The position numbers and the translations under genes are program-made. Positions 53,727 through 63,301 of a stretch of 64,000 bases of DNA are shown here, one piece after another. The stretch comes from Photobacterium salinisoli (GTDB lineage Bacteria; Pseudomonadota; Gammaproteobacteria; Enterobacterales; Vibrionaceae). Position 1 is the first letter of the stretch, and every line of letters starts with the position of its first letter. Under the pieces are notes generated by a model, which saw only the letters and a list, made by a program, of their open reading frames with translations, was not told the DNA's origin and ran no database searches. The stretch spans positions 1,302,001-1,366,000 of the forward strand of contig NZ_QZMS01000007.1 in NCBI RefSeq assembly GCF_003614885.1, read 5' to 3'.

Positions 53727-55248
53727 TGCCATATTCCCGTAATTTATTCGCTACTGCGGTATGAGACACCCCTAATCGTTTTGCCAATTTACGCGTAGAA
53801 GGGTAACTCCGGTACAGGTTTGTCAGAATACCGGTTTCATAGCGCTTCATGATGTCATCCAGCGAACCATCGAGTGTCTCTTCGTTGATCACACTGGCCG
53901 ACTCATTTTCTGGCAACTGGATATCATCGACCGTCATTTCGGCGCTTTCAAGCTGAGTCATGGCACGGAACAGGACATTACGCAGCTGGCGGATGTTGCC
54001 GGGCCACGCATACTGACTCAGCATCTGGGACAGTTTATCTGACATCACAGGTTTTGCCTGCTGCAGCTCCTGGGCAAACTGAGACACAAAAAGCTCAGCC
54101 AGTGGCACAATATCTGCCGCCCGTTCCCGCAACGGCGGAACCACCAGAGATAATACATTCAGGCGGTAGTACAAATCCTCGCGGAATTGTCCGGCGGCAA
54201 CCAGATCCGGCAAGCGCTTCTGTGTGGAGCAAATAACCCGCACATCGACCCGCACTTCTTTTTCTTCCCCGACCCGGCGGAAGGTGCCATCCTGCAGGAA
54301 GCGTAACAGTTTCACCTGCAAATGAGAGGACATCTCGCCAATCTCATACAGGAACACGGTACCGCCACTGGCCTGTTCGAAAATACCTTTCTTGCCAGGC
54401 TCACCACCGGTACCGGCCACCCCGAACAACTCGGTTTCTGCGGCGTTATCCGGCATGGATACGCAATTGACCAGCAGGAATGGCTTTTCCCGACGCAGGG
54501 AGCGCTGGTGACAGGCTCTGGCCAGCATTTCTTTACCTGTGCCGGTTTCACCCTGAATCAGCAAAGGTGCGTCGAGCAGGGCCAGTTTCTTCGCCTGCGC
54601 AATCAAATGCCGGAAGCGGGAAGACTGTCCGACCAGATGCTCAAAACCATTGTCACCGCTGATCTTGCGCATCGCCAGCGGCATTTTAGCCTCCGACAGG
54701 GATTTCAGCAGAATCACCGCACTGGCCAGCACTTCATTATCGGATTCATCGGTCACGTAGACCGGCATGACTTCCATCAGATAATCCAGACCGGACAACA
54801 CTACCATTTCGCTGTAATGCTTGGCGCCGTCTTTCTCCAGCCAGCGATGGAAATTGAACCCCAGCACACTGTGGACGGTTTCTCCCAGTACGGCTTCTCG
54901 GGTTTTGCCTAACAACTGCTCTGCCGGCTGATTAGCCAGATCGATTTTGCCCTGCAAATTGACAGAGAAAAAAGGATCCGGCAGCGCTTCCAGCAAGGCT
55001 TTCAATTCTTTGTGTTCACGCTCGCTCGGCATGAACTGTATTTTACGGACATCCGTAACGCCGTCTAACTGACGGATTTGAAACATTAACTGACGAAACT
55101 CTTCAAATTCGATTTCCGGACAATTGAGATAAATAATACCGCTGCGGTCGATTTCGATTCCCCGCAGATCCAGTTCCCGGCTTGCCAGAATATCCAGCAA
55201 TTCACGGGTCATCCCAAGCCGATCGACACAAAAGACTTGTAGTCTCAT
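53713..55248 (-). CDS. tyrR: Aromatic amino acid regulator TyrR, with altered Walker B
   Basis: TyrR represses or activates aromatic amino-acid genes in response to Tyr, Phe and Trp. The 511 residues carry the N-terminal ACT domain (MRLQVFCVDRLGMTREL), a PAS domain (about 78-190), the AAA+ core with Walker A GETGTGKE, and the C-terminal HTH STRKLAKRLGVSHTAVANKL. As usual for TyrR the GAFTGA loop is absent. Unusually, Walker B reads FLYEIGEM where the family has DEIGEM: residue 301 is Tyr (codon 54346-54348). I chose the ATG at 55248 (MRLQVFC); the frame reaches 55332. Confidence 0.95.
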   Translation of the reverse strand: MRLQVFCVDRLGMTRELLDILASRELDLRGIEIDRSGIIYLNCPEIEFEEFRQLMFQIRQLDGVTDVRKIQFMPSEREHKELKALLEALPDPFFSVNLQGKIDLANQPAEQLLGKTREAVLGETVHSVLGFNFHRWLEKDGAKHYSEMVVLSGLDYLMEVMPVYVTDESDNEVLASAVILLKSLSEAKMPLAMRKISGDNGFEHLVGQSSRFRHLIAQAKKLALLDAPLLIQGETGTGKEMLARACHQRSLRREKPFLLVNCVSMPDNAAETELFGVAGTGGEPGKKGIFEQASGGTVFLYEIGEMSSHLQVKLLRFLQDGTFRRVGEEKEVRVDVRVICSTQKRLPDLVAAGQFREDLYYRLNVLSLVVPPLRERAADIVPLAELFVSQFAQELQQAKPVMSDKLSQMLSQYAWPGNIRQLRNVLFRAMTQLESAEMTVDDIQLPENESASVINEETLDGSLDDIMKRYETGILTNLYRSYPSTRKLAKRLGVSHTAVANKLREYGISKP

Positions 55249-55415
55249 AGTGGCTGCCTTTTCGCTCCAGACAAAACTGTCAACAATTCGTGACACGAAA
55301 AGAAGTGTGCGCGGAAGTCGGTGTGCCGTCAAGACGGCAATGCACGAAGGTGAGAGCTATATCGTGATGAAATGGCAGCAGAAAATACTTTTTGTTTCTG
55401 AGTGCCGTTTATCGG

Positions 55416-55450
55416 ATAAAAAACGACCAGCATTTTGCGGCTGGTCGTTA
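55416..55450 (-). terminator. Terminator after ycjF
   Basis: AACGACCAGC (55422-55431) pairs with GCTGGTCGTT (55440-55449). The minus-strand T run corresponds to As at 55418-55423. It ends the psp-ycjXF transcript before tyrR. Confidence 0.85.
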
Positions 55451-55462
55451 TCTTTTCGGGCA

Positions 55463-56500
55463 TCAGTCTGCGGATTTCTCCGCTTTATCCCCGCCCAGCC
55501 GACTGAGCAAATCACGACGAATATCACTCAGCGCCGGGGCTTGATCCGGCTGCCAAGGCAAAGGGCGCATCAGATTGATCGCTTTCAGGCCCAGACGGCC
55601 CGTCAACAGACCCACACCCAGGCCTTGCGCAGCCCTGGCAGAGAGTCGACCCGCAAGATGAACAGACAAGATATCCATGCTGCTGTCGGTAATCAGCTCG
55701 CTGGCACCGGCTATGGCCATATTCTTCAATACCAGCTTGAACAACTGAATACGCGACCAGTAACCCAGCTCGATACCATAGACTGCCGCTATCTGATCAA
55801 TCAGACGAAAATTCCGCCAGGCGACCAGTAATACATCAGCAATCGCGAGCGGGCTGACCGCGACCATCAGGGCGGCTTCCCGCGCATATTTCACCACCAG
55901 CTTTTTGGCCTGCTTGTCCTGCTGACTGAGCACCAGCTGGTCATACATTGCCAGCACTTCCGCATCATTGTGCGTTGCCGCCAAAGAAGCCTGCCAGCGG
56001 CTGTAACCCGGGTTCTCGGCCGAGATCTCACCTTGTTTAGCCAGCCGGATACAAAACGCTTTCCCTTGCCCGATACCCTCGGCGGCCAGTAGCATTTCGG
56101 CTTGTTCGCGTTCTGTCTGACGATCTTTGAGGCGGCGCAGCCTGAACCATTCACGGCCAATCACACCAATACCGGTTGCAGCCACCGAGGCCACCAGCAC
56201 ACTCCAGCCCAGCGACAGCCAGTCGCCGCTCTGATAGGCAGTAACAATATAGTCGACGCTCTGCCACACCGTCAGTCCGATGCCACCCAGCAGCAAAGTC
56301 TTCAGCCAGCGCCCCCGGGAAGACGATTTCCCCAGCGTTATCTCCAGCTGCGCTTCGGCTTGCGAGTCAGATGCCTCTTCGGTCGCTGCGGGTAAAAAGC
56401 TTTCCTGTCCGGCAAATTCCAGCCGGCTTTTCAGATCCGGGCCGGACGGCTCGGTTTCCTTCTCATCAAACACTATTTTGCTTTGATACGGCTTAGTCAT
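55463..56500 (-). CDS. ycjF: UPF0283 inner-membrane protein YcjF
   Basis: A 345-residue DUF697 protein. A charged cytoplasmic N-terminus (about 1-65) is followed by two membrane helices (about 68-86 and 98-116) and a large C-terminal domain with hydrophobic stretches (KYAREAALMVAVSPLAIADVL quoted here as AALMVAVSPLAIADVL, and GYWSRIQLFKLVLKNMAIAGASE). It belongs to the Psp regulon with YcjX. The start overlaps the ycjX stop by four bases. Confidence 0.9.
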   Translation of the reverse strand: MTKPYQSKIVFDEKETEPSGPDLKSRLEFAGQESFLPAATEEASDSQAEAQLEITLGKSSSRGRWLKTLLLGGIGLTVWQSVDYIVTAYQSGDWLSLGWSVLVASVAATGIGVIGREWFRLRRLKDRQTEREQAEMLLAAEGIGQGKAFCIRLAKQGEISAENPGYSRWQASLAATHNDAEVLAMYDQLVLSQQDKQAKKLVVKYAREAALMVAVSPLAIADVLLVAWRNFRLIDQIAAVYGIELGYWSRIQLFKLVLKNMAIAGASELITDSSMDILSVHLAGRLSARAAQGLGVGLLTGRLGLKAINLMRPLPWQPDQAPALSDIRRDLLSRLGGDKAEKSAD

Positions 56501-57894
56501 CGCAGTTTATCTCCCAGCAAAAACGACAATGTTTTATCCATACGAATGTGCGGCAATGGTTCATCGCTTTGTTGTGGCAGCGGACGGAAGCTGACAAAGT
56601 CGAAGCCCTGCGCCTGCCAGAAAGCATCATCCGGCAACCTGCGAGGGACTTCGCCGGGAAACATTGTCTGTGCCTGTCCGGACAAGGTGTGCCCCCGGAG
56701 TGCCGGCACCTGTTTGCCCTGATGATCCACAAAGCCCGGCTCGGTGGCCTGAATGGCGGCCAGGCTGGTACAGCTCATGTTAATGCCCTCAAAGGAAGCC
56801 GTTTGCCAGGCTTCATTAACCATTTGCTGTAACAGACTGACCAGATTCGGATGTTGCTCCGGCGTAATGTGATCAGCCTTGGTCGCAGCAAACAGCACTT
56901 TATCGATACGGGGTGAAAACAAGCGGCGCAGCAAGGAGCTTCTGCCGTAATGAAAGCTCTGCATCAGTTGATTAAGTGCATGGCGCATATCATTAAATGA
57001 TTCACGACCGGCATTGAGTGGCTGCAGGCAATCGACCAGAATGATCTGTCGGTCGAAACGGGAAAAGTGCTCCCGATAAAAGCCTTTCACTACGTGCTGC
57101 TGATAATACTTGTAACGGCGTTTCAGCATGCCGATATTGGTGTCGTCACCTGCTTCGTTTAACTGTGCTTCGGTGTATTTGTCCAGCCACATAAACGGGA
57201 AAAACTGCAACACAGGTGCCCCGGCCAGTTCACCGGGTAAGACAAAGCGTCCCGGCTGAACCCAGTGCAACCCGGCTTCCGCTTTACACTTGAACAAATA
57301 ATCGGTGAACATCGCCGCCAGGCGCGCCAGTGCTTGTTCATCAGCCGGCGCGAAGGGGTCCAGCGCCTCACCCGCGGCCAGCCAGTCACTGGCCAATTGT
57401 TGACGGCGGCCGGTCATCAAGCGGACCTGCTGTTTTGACCAGGCCAGATAATCCATTTCCAGCAAAGGCAAATCCAACAACCACTCACCGGGATAATCAA
57501 TGATATCCAGATACAGGGTGGCAGTATCCTGCAGCAGTTTTAACGGGCCTTTCTGGGGTTTGAAACGCAGTGCCATGCGTATCTGACTGACATCCCGTGT
57601 CGGTTCCGGCCAGTGCGGGGGGGATTGCAGCAAAGCCTGCATGCCTTCTTCGTAACCAAACGCCGGTACGTGCATATCAACCTGTGGGACACGGCGGGCC
57701 CCAAGCAGATAACCGTCACTGACGGCCGGGAACAGCGGCAGCCTGGGGTTAGTACTGACATGCTGCAACTGATTCACCAGCGAGGTAATAAATGCCGTTT
57801 TACCGGCTCGGGACAATCCTGTCACCGCCAGACGCACATGCCTGTCCAGGCCACGGTTTACCAGTTTGTTGAGCTCTTGCCCCAAATGAATCAT
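56497..57894 (-). CDS. ycjX: YcjX-family P-loop GTPase/ATPase
   Basis: The 465-residue protein has a P-loop GLSRAGKTAFI (about 27-37), a switch-like YLDIIDYPGEWLLDLPLL (about 128-145) and a base-recognition-like AATKADH (about 333-339), so GTP binding is likely. YcjX is a stress protein of the Psp regulon of unknown mechanism. It lies 83 bp downstream of pspC, after a strong hairpin, and overlaps ycjF by four bases. Confidence 0.9.
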   Translation of the reverse strand: MIHLGQELNKLVNRGLDRHVRLAVTGLSRAGKTAFITSLVNQLQHVSTNPRLPLFPAVSDGYLLGARRVPQVDMHVPAFGYEEGMQALLQSPPHWPEPTRDVSQIRMALRFKPQKGPLKLLQDTATLYLDIIDYPGEWLLDLPLLEMDYLAWSKQQVRLMTGRRQQLASDWLAAGEALDPFAPADEQALARLAAMFTDYLFKCKAEAGLHWVQPGRFVLPGELAGAPVLQFFPFMWLDKYTEAQLNEAGDDTNIGMLKRRYKYYQQHVVKGFYREHFSRFDRQIILVDCLQPLNAGRESFNDMRHALNQLMQSFHYGRSSLLRRLFSPRIDKVLFAATKADHITPEQHPNLVSLLQQMVNEAWQTASFEGINMSCTSLAAIQATEPGFVDHQGKQVPALRGHTLSGQAQTMFPGEVPRRLPDDAFWQAQGFDFVSFRPLPQQSDEPLPHIRMDKTLSFLLGDKLR

Positions 57895-57932
57895 ATCCTG
57901 CCCTTTTCGTTGTTATTGGCTGATACGTAACA

Positions 57933-57958
57933 GAAAAGCAGGCCACTGCCTGCTTTTC
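57933..57958 (-). terminator. Hairpin between pspC and ycjX
   Basis: GAAAAGCAGGC (57933-57943) and GCCTGCTTTTC (57948-57958) form a perfect 11-bp stem with a CACT loop. The Ts are in the stem, not after it. It may end or attenuate the psp transcript and set different levels for pspABC and ycjXF. Confidence 0.6.
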
Positions 57959-57977
57959 GTAACACTTGACGGATAAA

Positions 57978-58364
57978 TTAAAGCTGTTTGAACGCTTTTT
58001 CTACATTGAATGCCGATGAGGTGACATAGGCTTCCATGTCGCGGAGCTTGCCTTCCATCTCATCAAATTCATGTTCGATATTATCCAATAGCTGCGAAGG
58101 CGACTGTCCCGACTGCCAGGGTTTTTGTTTCACTGTGTGCTCTTTGTAAGCATGCTGCTGAATCTGACGTTCTTCCGGCATCTTGTCGAGAAACAGACAG
58201 GCTGCGATATAAGCCAGCGTCACAAAAAACCCAATACCCAGCAGAAAGGCAGACACAGTCAGAATACGCACGACCCAGGCCTCAACACCGAAGTATTCGG
58301 CAATCCCGGCGCAAACCCCGCCCAGCTTACCGTTCTTCGGATCACGGTATAAGGTTTTCGTCAT
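57978..58364 (-). CDS. pspC: Phage-shock protein C
   Basis: PspC is an inner-membrane sensor that, with PspB, pulls PspA off PspF. The 128 residues have the PspC domain (LYRDPKNGKLGGVCAGIAEYFG, quoted as GKLGGVCAGIAEYFG, about 12-26) and a membrane helix (about 33-57). A cytoplasmic/periplasmic tail carries a leucine-zipper-like end (LLDNIEHEFDEMEGKLRDME). It overlaps pspB by four bases. Confidence 0.95.
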   Translation of the reverse strand: MTKTLYRDPKNGKLGGVCAGIAEYFGVEAWVVRILTVSAFLLGIGFFVTLAYIAACLFLDKMPEERQIQQHAYKEHTVKQKPWQSGQSPSQLLDNIEHEFDEMEGKLRDMEAYVTSSAFNVEKAFKQL

Positions 58365-58591
58365 GGCTTCTGCCTCCAGTGCGGTGCTTCAGCATCAAGT
58401 ATTTTTTCCAGTGTCACAATACGCTGCTGCATTTGCTCAGCGCGAACCACCAGCCCTTGTAATTTGTCAGTGTCTTCACCTGACAGCCCCTGCGCCGTCT
58501 GACGCTTACTGCGGTAGTGCAAAATCAGCCACAGTGGCGCAACAAACACCAGAAAGACAATCAACGGCCCTACAATGAATCCCATGGACAT
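58361..58591 (-). CDS. pspB: Phage-shock protein B
   Basis: A 76-residue protein with one N-terminal membrane helix (about 5-24, GPLIVFLVFVAPLWLILHY) and a cytoplasmic coiled coil (LQGLVVRAEQMQQRIVTLEKIL). It relays stress signals with PspC. I chose the ATG at 58591 with GGAG 8 bases upstream; a GTG at 58597 is too close to that site. Confidence 0.93.
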   Translation of the reverse strand: MSMGFIVGPLIVFLVFVAPLWLILHYRSKRQTAQGLSGEDTDKLQGLVVRAEQMQQRIVTLEKILDAEAPHWRQKP

Positions 58592-58612
58592 GCACACTCT
58601 CCTTCTGAGACG

Positions 58613-59278
58613 TTATTCTTTGTCTTTCATACCAGCTTTCAGGCGTGCCAGCTCTTTTTCAATGTCATCCTGCGCCTGCAGATCAGCAAATTCCTGCTCC
58701 AGGCTTTTGCCCCGGCCTATATTATAGCTGTCGGCTTCCGCTTCCATTTCATCGATACGGCGTTCGTACTGCTCGAATTTGGACAAAGCTTCTTCCACTT
58801 TACCGGTATCGAGCTGACGGCGGACTTCACGACGGTTATCGGCCGCCTGATGACGCACCACCAGACTTTGCTGGCGGGCGCGGGTTTCCTGCAGCTTACG
58901 CTCCAGTTCAGCCACTTCGGTTGCCAGTTTTTCGATGGTCTCATCCACCAGCTTATATTCTTCCTGCAGCGTCAGCACCACATCGCTGATTTTTTGTTTT
59001 TCAATCAGCGCTGCACGTGCCAGATCTTCACGGTTCTTTTGCAGTGCCAGTGTGGCTTTGTTCTGCCAGTCTTCAGACTGTGACTGCAGACTGTTTATCC
59101 GACGATACAGCTCTTTTTTATCTGCCATTGCTTTGGCTGAAGAAGTACGAACTTCCACCAGCGTATCTTCCATTTCCTGAATGATCAGGCGGATCATTTT
59201 TTGCGGATCTTCGGCTTTGTCCAACAGCGAATTCACGTTGGCGTTTACAATGTCCGCAAAGCGAGAAAAAATACCCAT
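58613..59278 (-). CDS. pspA: Phage-shock protein A
   Basis: PspA (221 residues, an ESCRT-III-like coiled-coil protein) binds stressed inner membrane and, in the absence of stress, inhibits PspF. It begins [20 protein letters not shown] (amphipathic helix) and is a long coiled coil with [21 protein letters not shown] chose the ATG at 59278; the frame extends to 59323 without a typical start. A sigma-54 promoter is 97 bp upstream. Confidence 0.97.
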   Translation of the reverse strand: MGIFSRFADIVNANVNSLLDKAEDPQKMIRLIIQEMEDTLVEVRTSSAKAMADKKELYRRINSLQSQSEDWQNKATLALQKNREDLARAALIEKQKISDVVLTLQEEYKLVDETIEKLATEVAELERKLQETRARQQSLVVRHQAADNRREVRRQLDTGKVEEALSKFEQYERRIDEMEAEADSYNIGRGKSLEQEFADLQAQDDIEKELARLKAGMKDKE

Positions 59279-59374
59279 TATGTCTCTCCTTTCATTGCTG
59301 CAACCACACATGTCGGGTTGCAAGCATTGTGATATGTCATTTCACCAGATAGCAATCTGCCTGTTACTCTTATT

Positions 59375-59389
59375 ACAAGAGCCGTGCCA
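59375..59389 (-). promoter_or_regulatory. Sigma-54 promoter of pspABC
   Basis: On the minus strand the site reads TGGCACGGCTCTTGT, matching TGGCAC-N5-TTGC at all but the last base. It lies 97 bp upstream of pspA. The divergent pspF gene encodes its activator. Confidence 0.85.
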
Positions 59390-59564
59390 ACTTTTAAAAA
59401 GCCGTAATTTCAGTTATTTACCTTTGCAGATACAGATTACCGCTGCTATCTTATGATTGTTCACACCAAGAGTTGGTGAAATTCACCACACCAGTATTGT
59501 GCCTCCCGGCAGCTTCGCTACCCGTTGGGCGTATATTCATTTTCTACACAGTACGGATAACCTG

Positions 59565-60593
59565 ATGCAAAAAACAGATAATCTGATCGGCGAATCTGAA
59601 CCCTTTCTTGCTGCCTTGGATCATGCTTCCCGTCTGGCTCCGCTTGAACGTCCTTTACTGATTCTTGGTGAACGCGGGACAGGTAAAGAGCTGATAGCCC
59701 AGCGTATACACTATCTGTCAAAACGCTGGGATCAGCCGCTGGTGTCATTAAACTGTGCCGCACTGAGTGACGGCATCATAGACTCTGAGTTATTCGGCCA
59801 TGAAGCCGGCTCTTTTACCGGCTCTAAAGGCCGCCATCAGGGCAGGTTCGAGCGAGCGGAAGGCGGCACACTGTTTCTCGATGAGCTGGCTACCTCGCCA
59901 ATGGGCATTCAGGAAAAGCTGCTACGTGTGATTGAATACGGAGAATACGAGCGGGTGGGAGGAAGCAAAACCTGCCAGGCCAATGTCCGTTTGATTTGTG
60001 CCACCAATGCCGATCTGCCGGCAATGGCCGCAGCAGGTAAGTTCAGAGCAGATCTGTTGGACAGACTCGCCTTCGATATCATACATCTGCCACCGCTTCG
60101 TGAACGCCAGGAAGACATCCTGCCACTGGCTGAATACTATGCCGTACGCATGTGCCGGGAAATGGGATTCGGCTATTTTGCCGGATTCAGTCAGCAGGCC
60201 CAGCGCACTTTACTGAGTTACCAATGGCCCGGCAACGTCAGAGAGTTGAAAAATACCGTGGAGCGCTCCGTGTTCCGCCAGTCAAATGAAGATCTTCCAA
60301 TACAAAATATTGTGCTGGATCCGTTTGAGCCCCCCTGGTCAGACAATGAGTCTAATTCTGATAAAGAAAACAGCGACTCAGGAAACAGCACTCCGCCCGT
60401 TAATGCCCAGCCTGTATTACCGCTGGATTTGCGCCAGTATCAGACCGAACAGGAAATTGCGTTAATCAACCATGCTCTGACGCAAGCTAAGTACAACCAG
60501 CGAAAAGCCGCACAACTGTTGGGATTAAGCTACCATCAACTCAGGGGCTTACTGCGCAAACACAATATGGTGGGCAGTAACCAGGAAGAATAG
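59565..60593 (+). CDS. pspF: Sigma-54 activator PspF
   Basis: The 342-residue enhancer-binding protein lacks a receiver domain, as PspF does. Walker A GERGTGKE, Walker B GGTLFLDELA and the HTH ending (YNQRKAAQLLGLSYHQLRGLL) are seen. The sigma-54 contact loop is GSFTGS (residues 82-87) in place of GAFTGA. I chose the ATG at 59565 (MQKTDNLIGE), since E. coli PspF begins at this place. The frame runs back to 59457 but would overlap the control region. A Pro/Ser-rich linker (about 270-300) precedes the HTH. It is divergent from pspA. Confidence 0.95.
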   Translation: MQKTDNLIGESEPFLAALDHASRLAPLERPLLILGERGTGKELIAQRIHYLSKRWDQPLVSLNCAALSDGIIDSELFGHEAGSFTGSKGRHQGRFERAEGGTLFLDELATSPMGIQEKLLRVIEYGEYERVGGSKTCQANVRLICATNADLPAMAAAGKFRADLLDRLAFDIIHLPPLRERQEDILPLAEYYAVRMCREMGFGYFAGFSQQAQRTLLSYQWPGNVRELKNTVERSVFRQSNEDLPIQNIVLDPFEPPWSDNESNSDKENSDSGNSTPPVNAQPVLPLDLRQYQTEQEIALINHALTQAKYNQRKAAQLLGLSYHQLRGLLRKHNMVGSNQEE

Positions 60594-60715
60594 AAAAAAG
60601 GCCATTGGGATAAAAACATACTGGATATTGAAGGAGATACCTTGGTGCTTGGCGCGGAAAGTGATAAATTTATCCACTTGTTTTTTCTCGACACCATTTA
60701 GATAAGAGCGTTGTT

Positions 60716-62335
60716 ATGAACGCCTGTTTCCGATTGCTGCTCACCTGTGCCGGATTGCTGGGTTTGACGGCCTGTTCACAGCCACAACACGATAGCACCA
60801 TACGTCAGTGGGGGTTTATTTATTGTGGCCAGGATACTCCCTGGACTTTTAATCCGCAGCTAACTGATGGCGGACATACTGCAGACAGTCTGGCTGCTCA
60901 GGTTTTTGACCGTTTGCTCCAGCTTGATCCTATCAGTCATCTGCCGCAACCTGCGCTTGCCAGCAGTTGGCGCGTCAGCGAGGACGGGCTTGAATACATC
61001 TTCACGCTCAGAAAAGATGTACGCTTTCAGCAGACCGCGAATTTCACACCCACCAGGCGCTTTAATGCCGAAGACGTAGTATTCAGCTTTAAGCGGGTCA
61101 TCGATCCCAAGCACCCTTATCATTCTGTGTCTGGCGGTCATTATCCCTGGTTCGAAAGTCAGTCATTCGGCCAGCTGATTGACAGCATTGATATCCTGGA
61201 TGCCAGCACAGTGAGATTCACTCTCACCCGGCCTGACAATGCCTTTTTGTCTACCCTGTCGAGCTCGTACGCGGCCATTCATTCAGCAGAATATGCTGAT
61301 CAACTGCTGCGTGAAGGCCATCCTGACTACATTGATACCAAACCGGTAGGCACTGGCCCCTTCTATCTTGATGAATACCACCCGCATGATTTGATCCGGC
61401 TGAAACGCCATGCTTTTTACTGGCGCGGCGCACCTTTTATGAATCAGGTGGTGTTTGATATTTCTTCTCGCGGTACCGGATCACTGGCCAAGCTGCTCAA
61501 TCATGAATGCGATGTTCTCTCCTCACCGGTTGCCAGCCAGTTACCTGTGATAAAAAGTAACCCGGACTTCGAACTGATCGCCCAGACCGCCATGAACGTT
61601 GCTTTTCTGGCCATCAATAATAATATCCCCGCTTTGCAGGATGTTCGGGTACGTCAGGCACTTAATCTGGCCATTAACCGTGAAAATCTGCTCGATTCGG
61701 TCTATTACGGTACAGGCACCAAGGCCAAAACATTGCTGCCGCCCATGTCCTGGGCACATGATGACCATCTGACAGATGTCAATTACGACCCTGACACCGC
61801 CATTGCACTGCTGAAAGAAGCAGGCTACAGCAATAACCTGCATCTTATCCTCGCTGTCCCCATGGAACCCAGACCTTATAATCCGAGCCCACGCAAAACG
61901 GCCGAGTTAATCCAGGCTGACTTACGGGCAGTTGGCATTGATATCACCTTACTGCTGCAGGACAGACCACTTCGGCCAGGTTCGGTTGCCCAGAAAGGCA
62001 TAGATCTGACACTGACAGGCTGGGTTGCGGATAATGGCGATCCGGATAATTTCCTGCGGCCGTTGCTGTCTTGCAGCGCCAAACAGGCTGGCCTGAATGT
62101 CGCAAACTGGTGCAACCTTCAGTTTGATAACCTGCTTGAACTGGCGTCACGCACCACAAAGCTGGATCAACGCATGGACTACTATCAGTATGCTCAGGGA
62201 ATATTGCGCGATGAAGTGCCGATTATTCCGCTGGCACACGGTATCCATTACCAGATCCACCATAAGTCTCTGCACGGGCTGCATCTGAGTCCGTTCGGTA
62301 CTCGCTCATTCTCTAATGTGTACCGGAGCGAATAA
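60716..62335 (+). CDS. sapA: Peptide ABC transporter substrate-binding protein SapA
   Basis: SapA is a periplasmic SBP_bac_5 (cluster C) solute-binding protein linked to antimicrobial-peptide resistance. The 539-residue product has a lipobox-like LLGLTAC (about 14-20). It follows the family with FNPQLTDGGHTADSLAAQVFDRLLQLDP (quoted as TADSLAAQVFDRLLQLDP) and VGTGPFYLDEYHPHD. It ends SFSNVYRSE. It begins the sapABC(DF) operon next to pspF, the order found in E. coli. Confidence 0.93.
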   Translation: MNACFRLLLTCAGLLGLTACSQPQHDSTIRQWGFIYCGQDTPWTFNPQLTDGGHTADSLAAQVFDRLLQLDPISHLPQPALASSWRVSEDGLEYIFTLRKDVRFQQTANFTPTRRFNAEDVVFSFKRVIDPKHPYHSVSGGHYPWFESQSFGQLIDSIDILDASTVRFTLTRPDNAFLSTLSSSYAAIHSAEYADQLLREGHPDYIDTKPVGTGPFYLDEYHPHDLIRLKRHAFYWRGAPFMNQVVFDISSRGTGSLAKLLNHECDVLSSPVASQLPVIKSNPDFELIAQTAMNVAFLAINNNIPALQDVRVRQALNLAINRENLLDSVYYGTGTKAKTLLPPMSWAHDDHLTDVNYDPDTAIALLKEAGYSNNLHLILAVPMEPRPYNPSPRKTAELIQADLRAVGIDITLLLQDRPLRPGSVAQKGIDLTLTGWVADNGDPDNFLRPLLSCSAKQAGLNVANWCNLQFDNLLELASRTTKLDQRMDYYQYAQGILRDEVPIIPLAHGIHYQIHHKSLHGLHLSPFGTRSFSNVYRSE

Positions 62336-62338
62336 CTG

Positions 62339-63301
62339 ATGTTTATCTATACCATTCGCCGATTGAATCTGTTTTTGATCACCCTGTTTATCCTCACCTT
62401 GATCGGCTACAGCATTTTACGTATTGAGCCTTCGAGCTACTGGAATCTTCACGAGTTCTGGCCAGGCTGGCTGCTGTATCTCGATAATCTGATGGTGGGT
62501 AACCTCGGACTGAATCAGGAAGGACAACCCATTCTGTCAGAGATTCTCCAGGTGTTCCCGGCCACACTGGAGCTGTGTTTCTTCGCTTTTATTTTGTCGC
62601 TGATTGTTGGGATCCCGCTTGGCACACTGGCAGGCGTTAAACGTGGCCGCTGGGTTGATACCTGCATTTCATCCCTGACGCTGGTGGGGTATTCTCTGCC
62701 GCTATTCTGGCTGGCCATGCTGTTTATTATGCTGTTCTCGCTCAAGCTGGGCTGGCTGCCTGTTGCCGGGCGCTACAACTTGCTCTACCAGATTGATTCC
62801 GTGACAGGTTTTGCCCTGATCGATGTATTTCTGTCAGACGTGAGCTATCGTTCAGCCGCGCTGATCGATGTCATCCGTCATCTGGTATTGCCGACATTAG
62901 TGCTGGCCATAGCACCAACAACCGAAGTGATACGTCTGACACGTGCCTCTGTTGCCGATGTCATGCAGCAAAACTTCATTAAGGTTGCGCAAACCAAAGG
63001 GCTATCAATGTGGGAGATCATCATCCGCCATGCCCTGAAAAATGCCATTCCGCCAATCATCCCCAAACTGGGGATGCAGTTTTCAACCATGATGACTTTC
63101 GCCATGTTAACAGAGTCTATTTTCAACTGGCCCGGCATAGGCCGCTGGTTACTGGACGCCATTGCCACACAAAATTACGTCGCGATTCAGGCTGGTGTGA
63201 TTACTGTCGGCGGATTCATTCTGTTCGCGAACATTCTTTCTGACCTGGCGGGTGCCATGGTGAACCCACTGACCCGTAAGGAATGGTATGCCATCAAATA
63301 A
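62339..63301 (+). CDS. sapB: ABC transporter permease SapB
   Basis: A 320-residue inner-membrane permease of the DppB/OppB type with six membrane segments. The ABC contact loop (EAA-like) lies in GLSMWEIIIRHALKNAIPPI (about 221-240). It starts three bases after sapA and overlaps sapC by 14 bases. The protein pairs with SapC to form the channel. Confidence 0.93.
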   Translation: MFIYTIRRLNLFLITLFILTLIGYSILRIEPSSYWNLHEFWPGWLLYLDNLMVGNLGLNQEGQPILSEILQVFPATLELCFFAFILSLIVGIPLGTLAGVKRGRWVDTCISSLTLVGYSLPLFWLAMLFIMLFSLKLGWLPVAGRYNLLYQIDSVTGFALIDVFLSDVSYRSAALIDVIRHLVLPTLVLAIAPTTEVIRLTRASVADVMQQNFIKVAQTKGLSMWEIIIRHALKNAIPPIIPKLGMQFSTMMTFAMLTESIFNWPGIGRWLLDAIATQNYVAIQAGVITVGGFILFANILSDLAGAMVNPLTRKEWYAIK

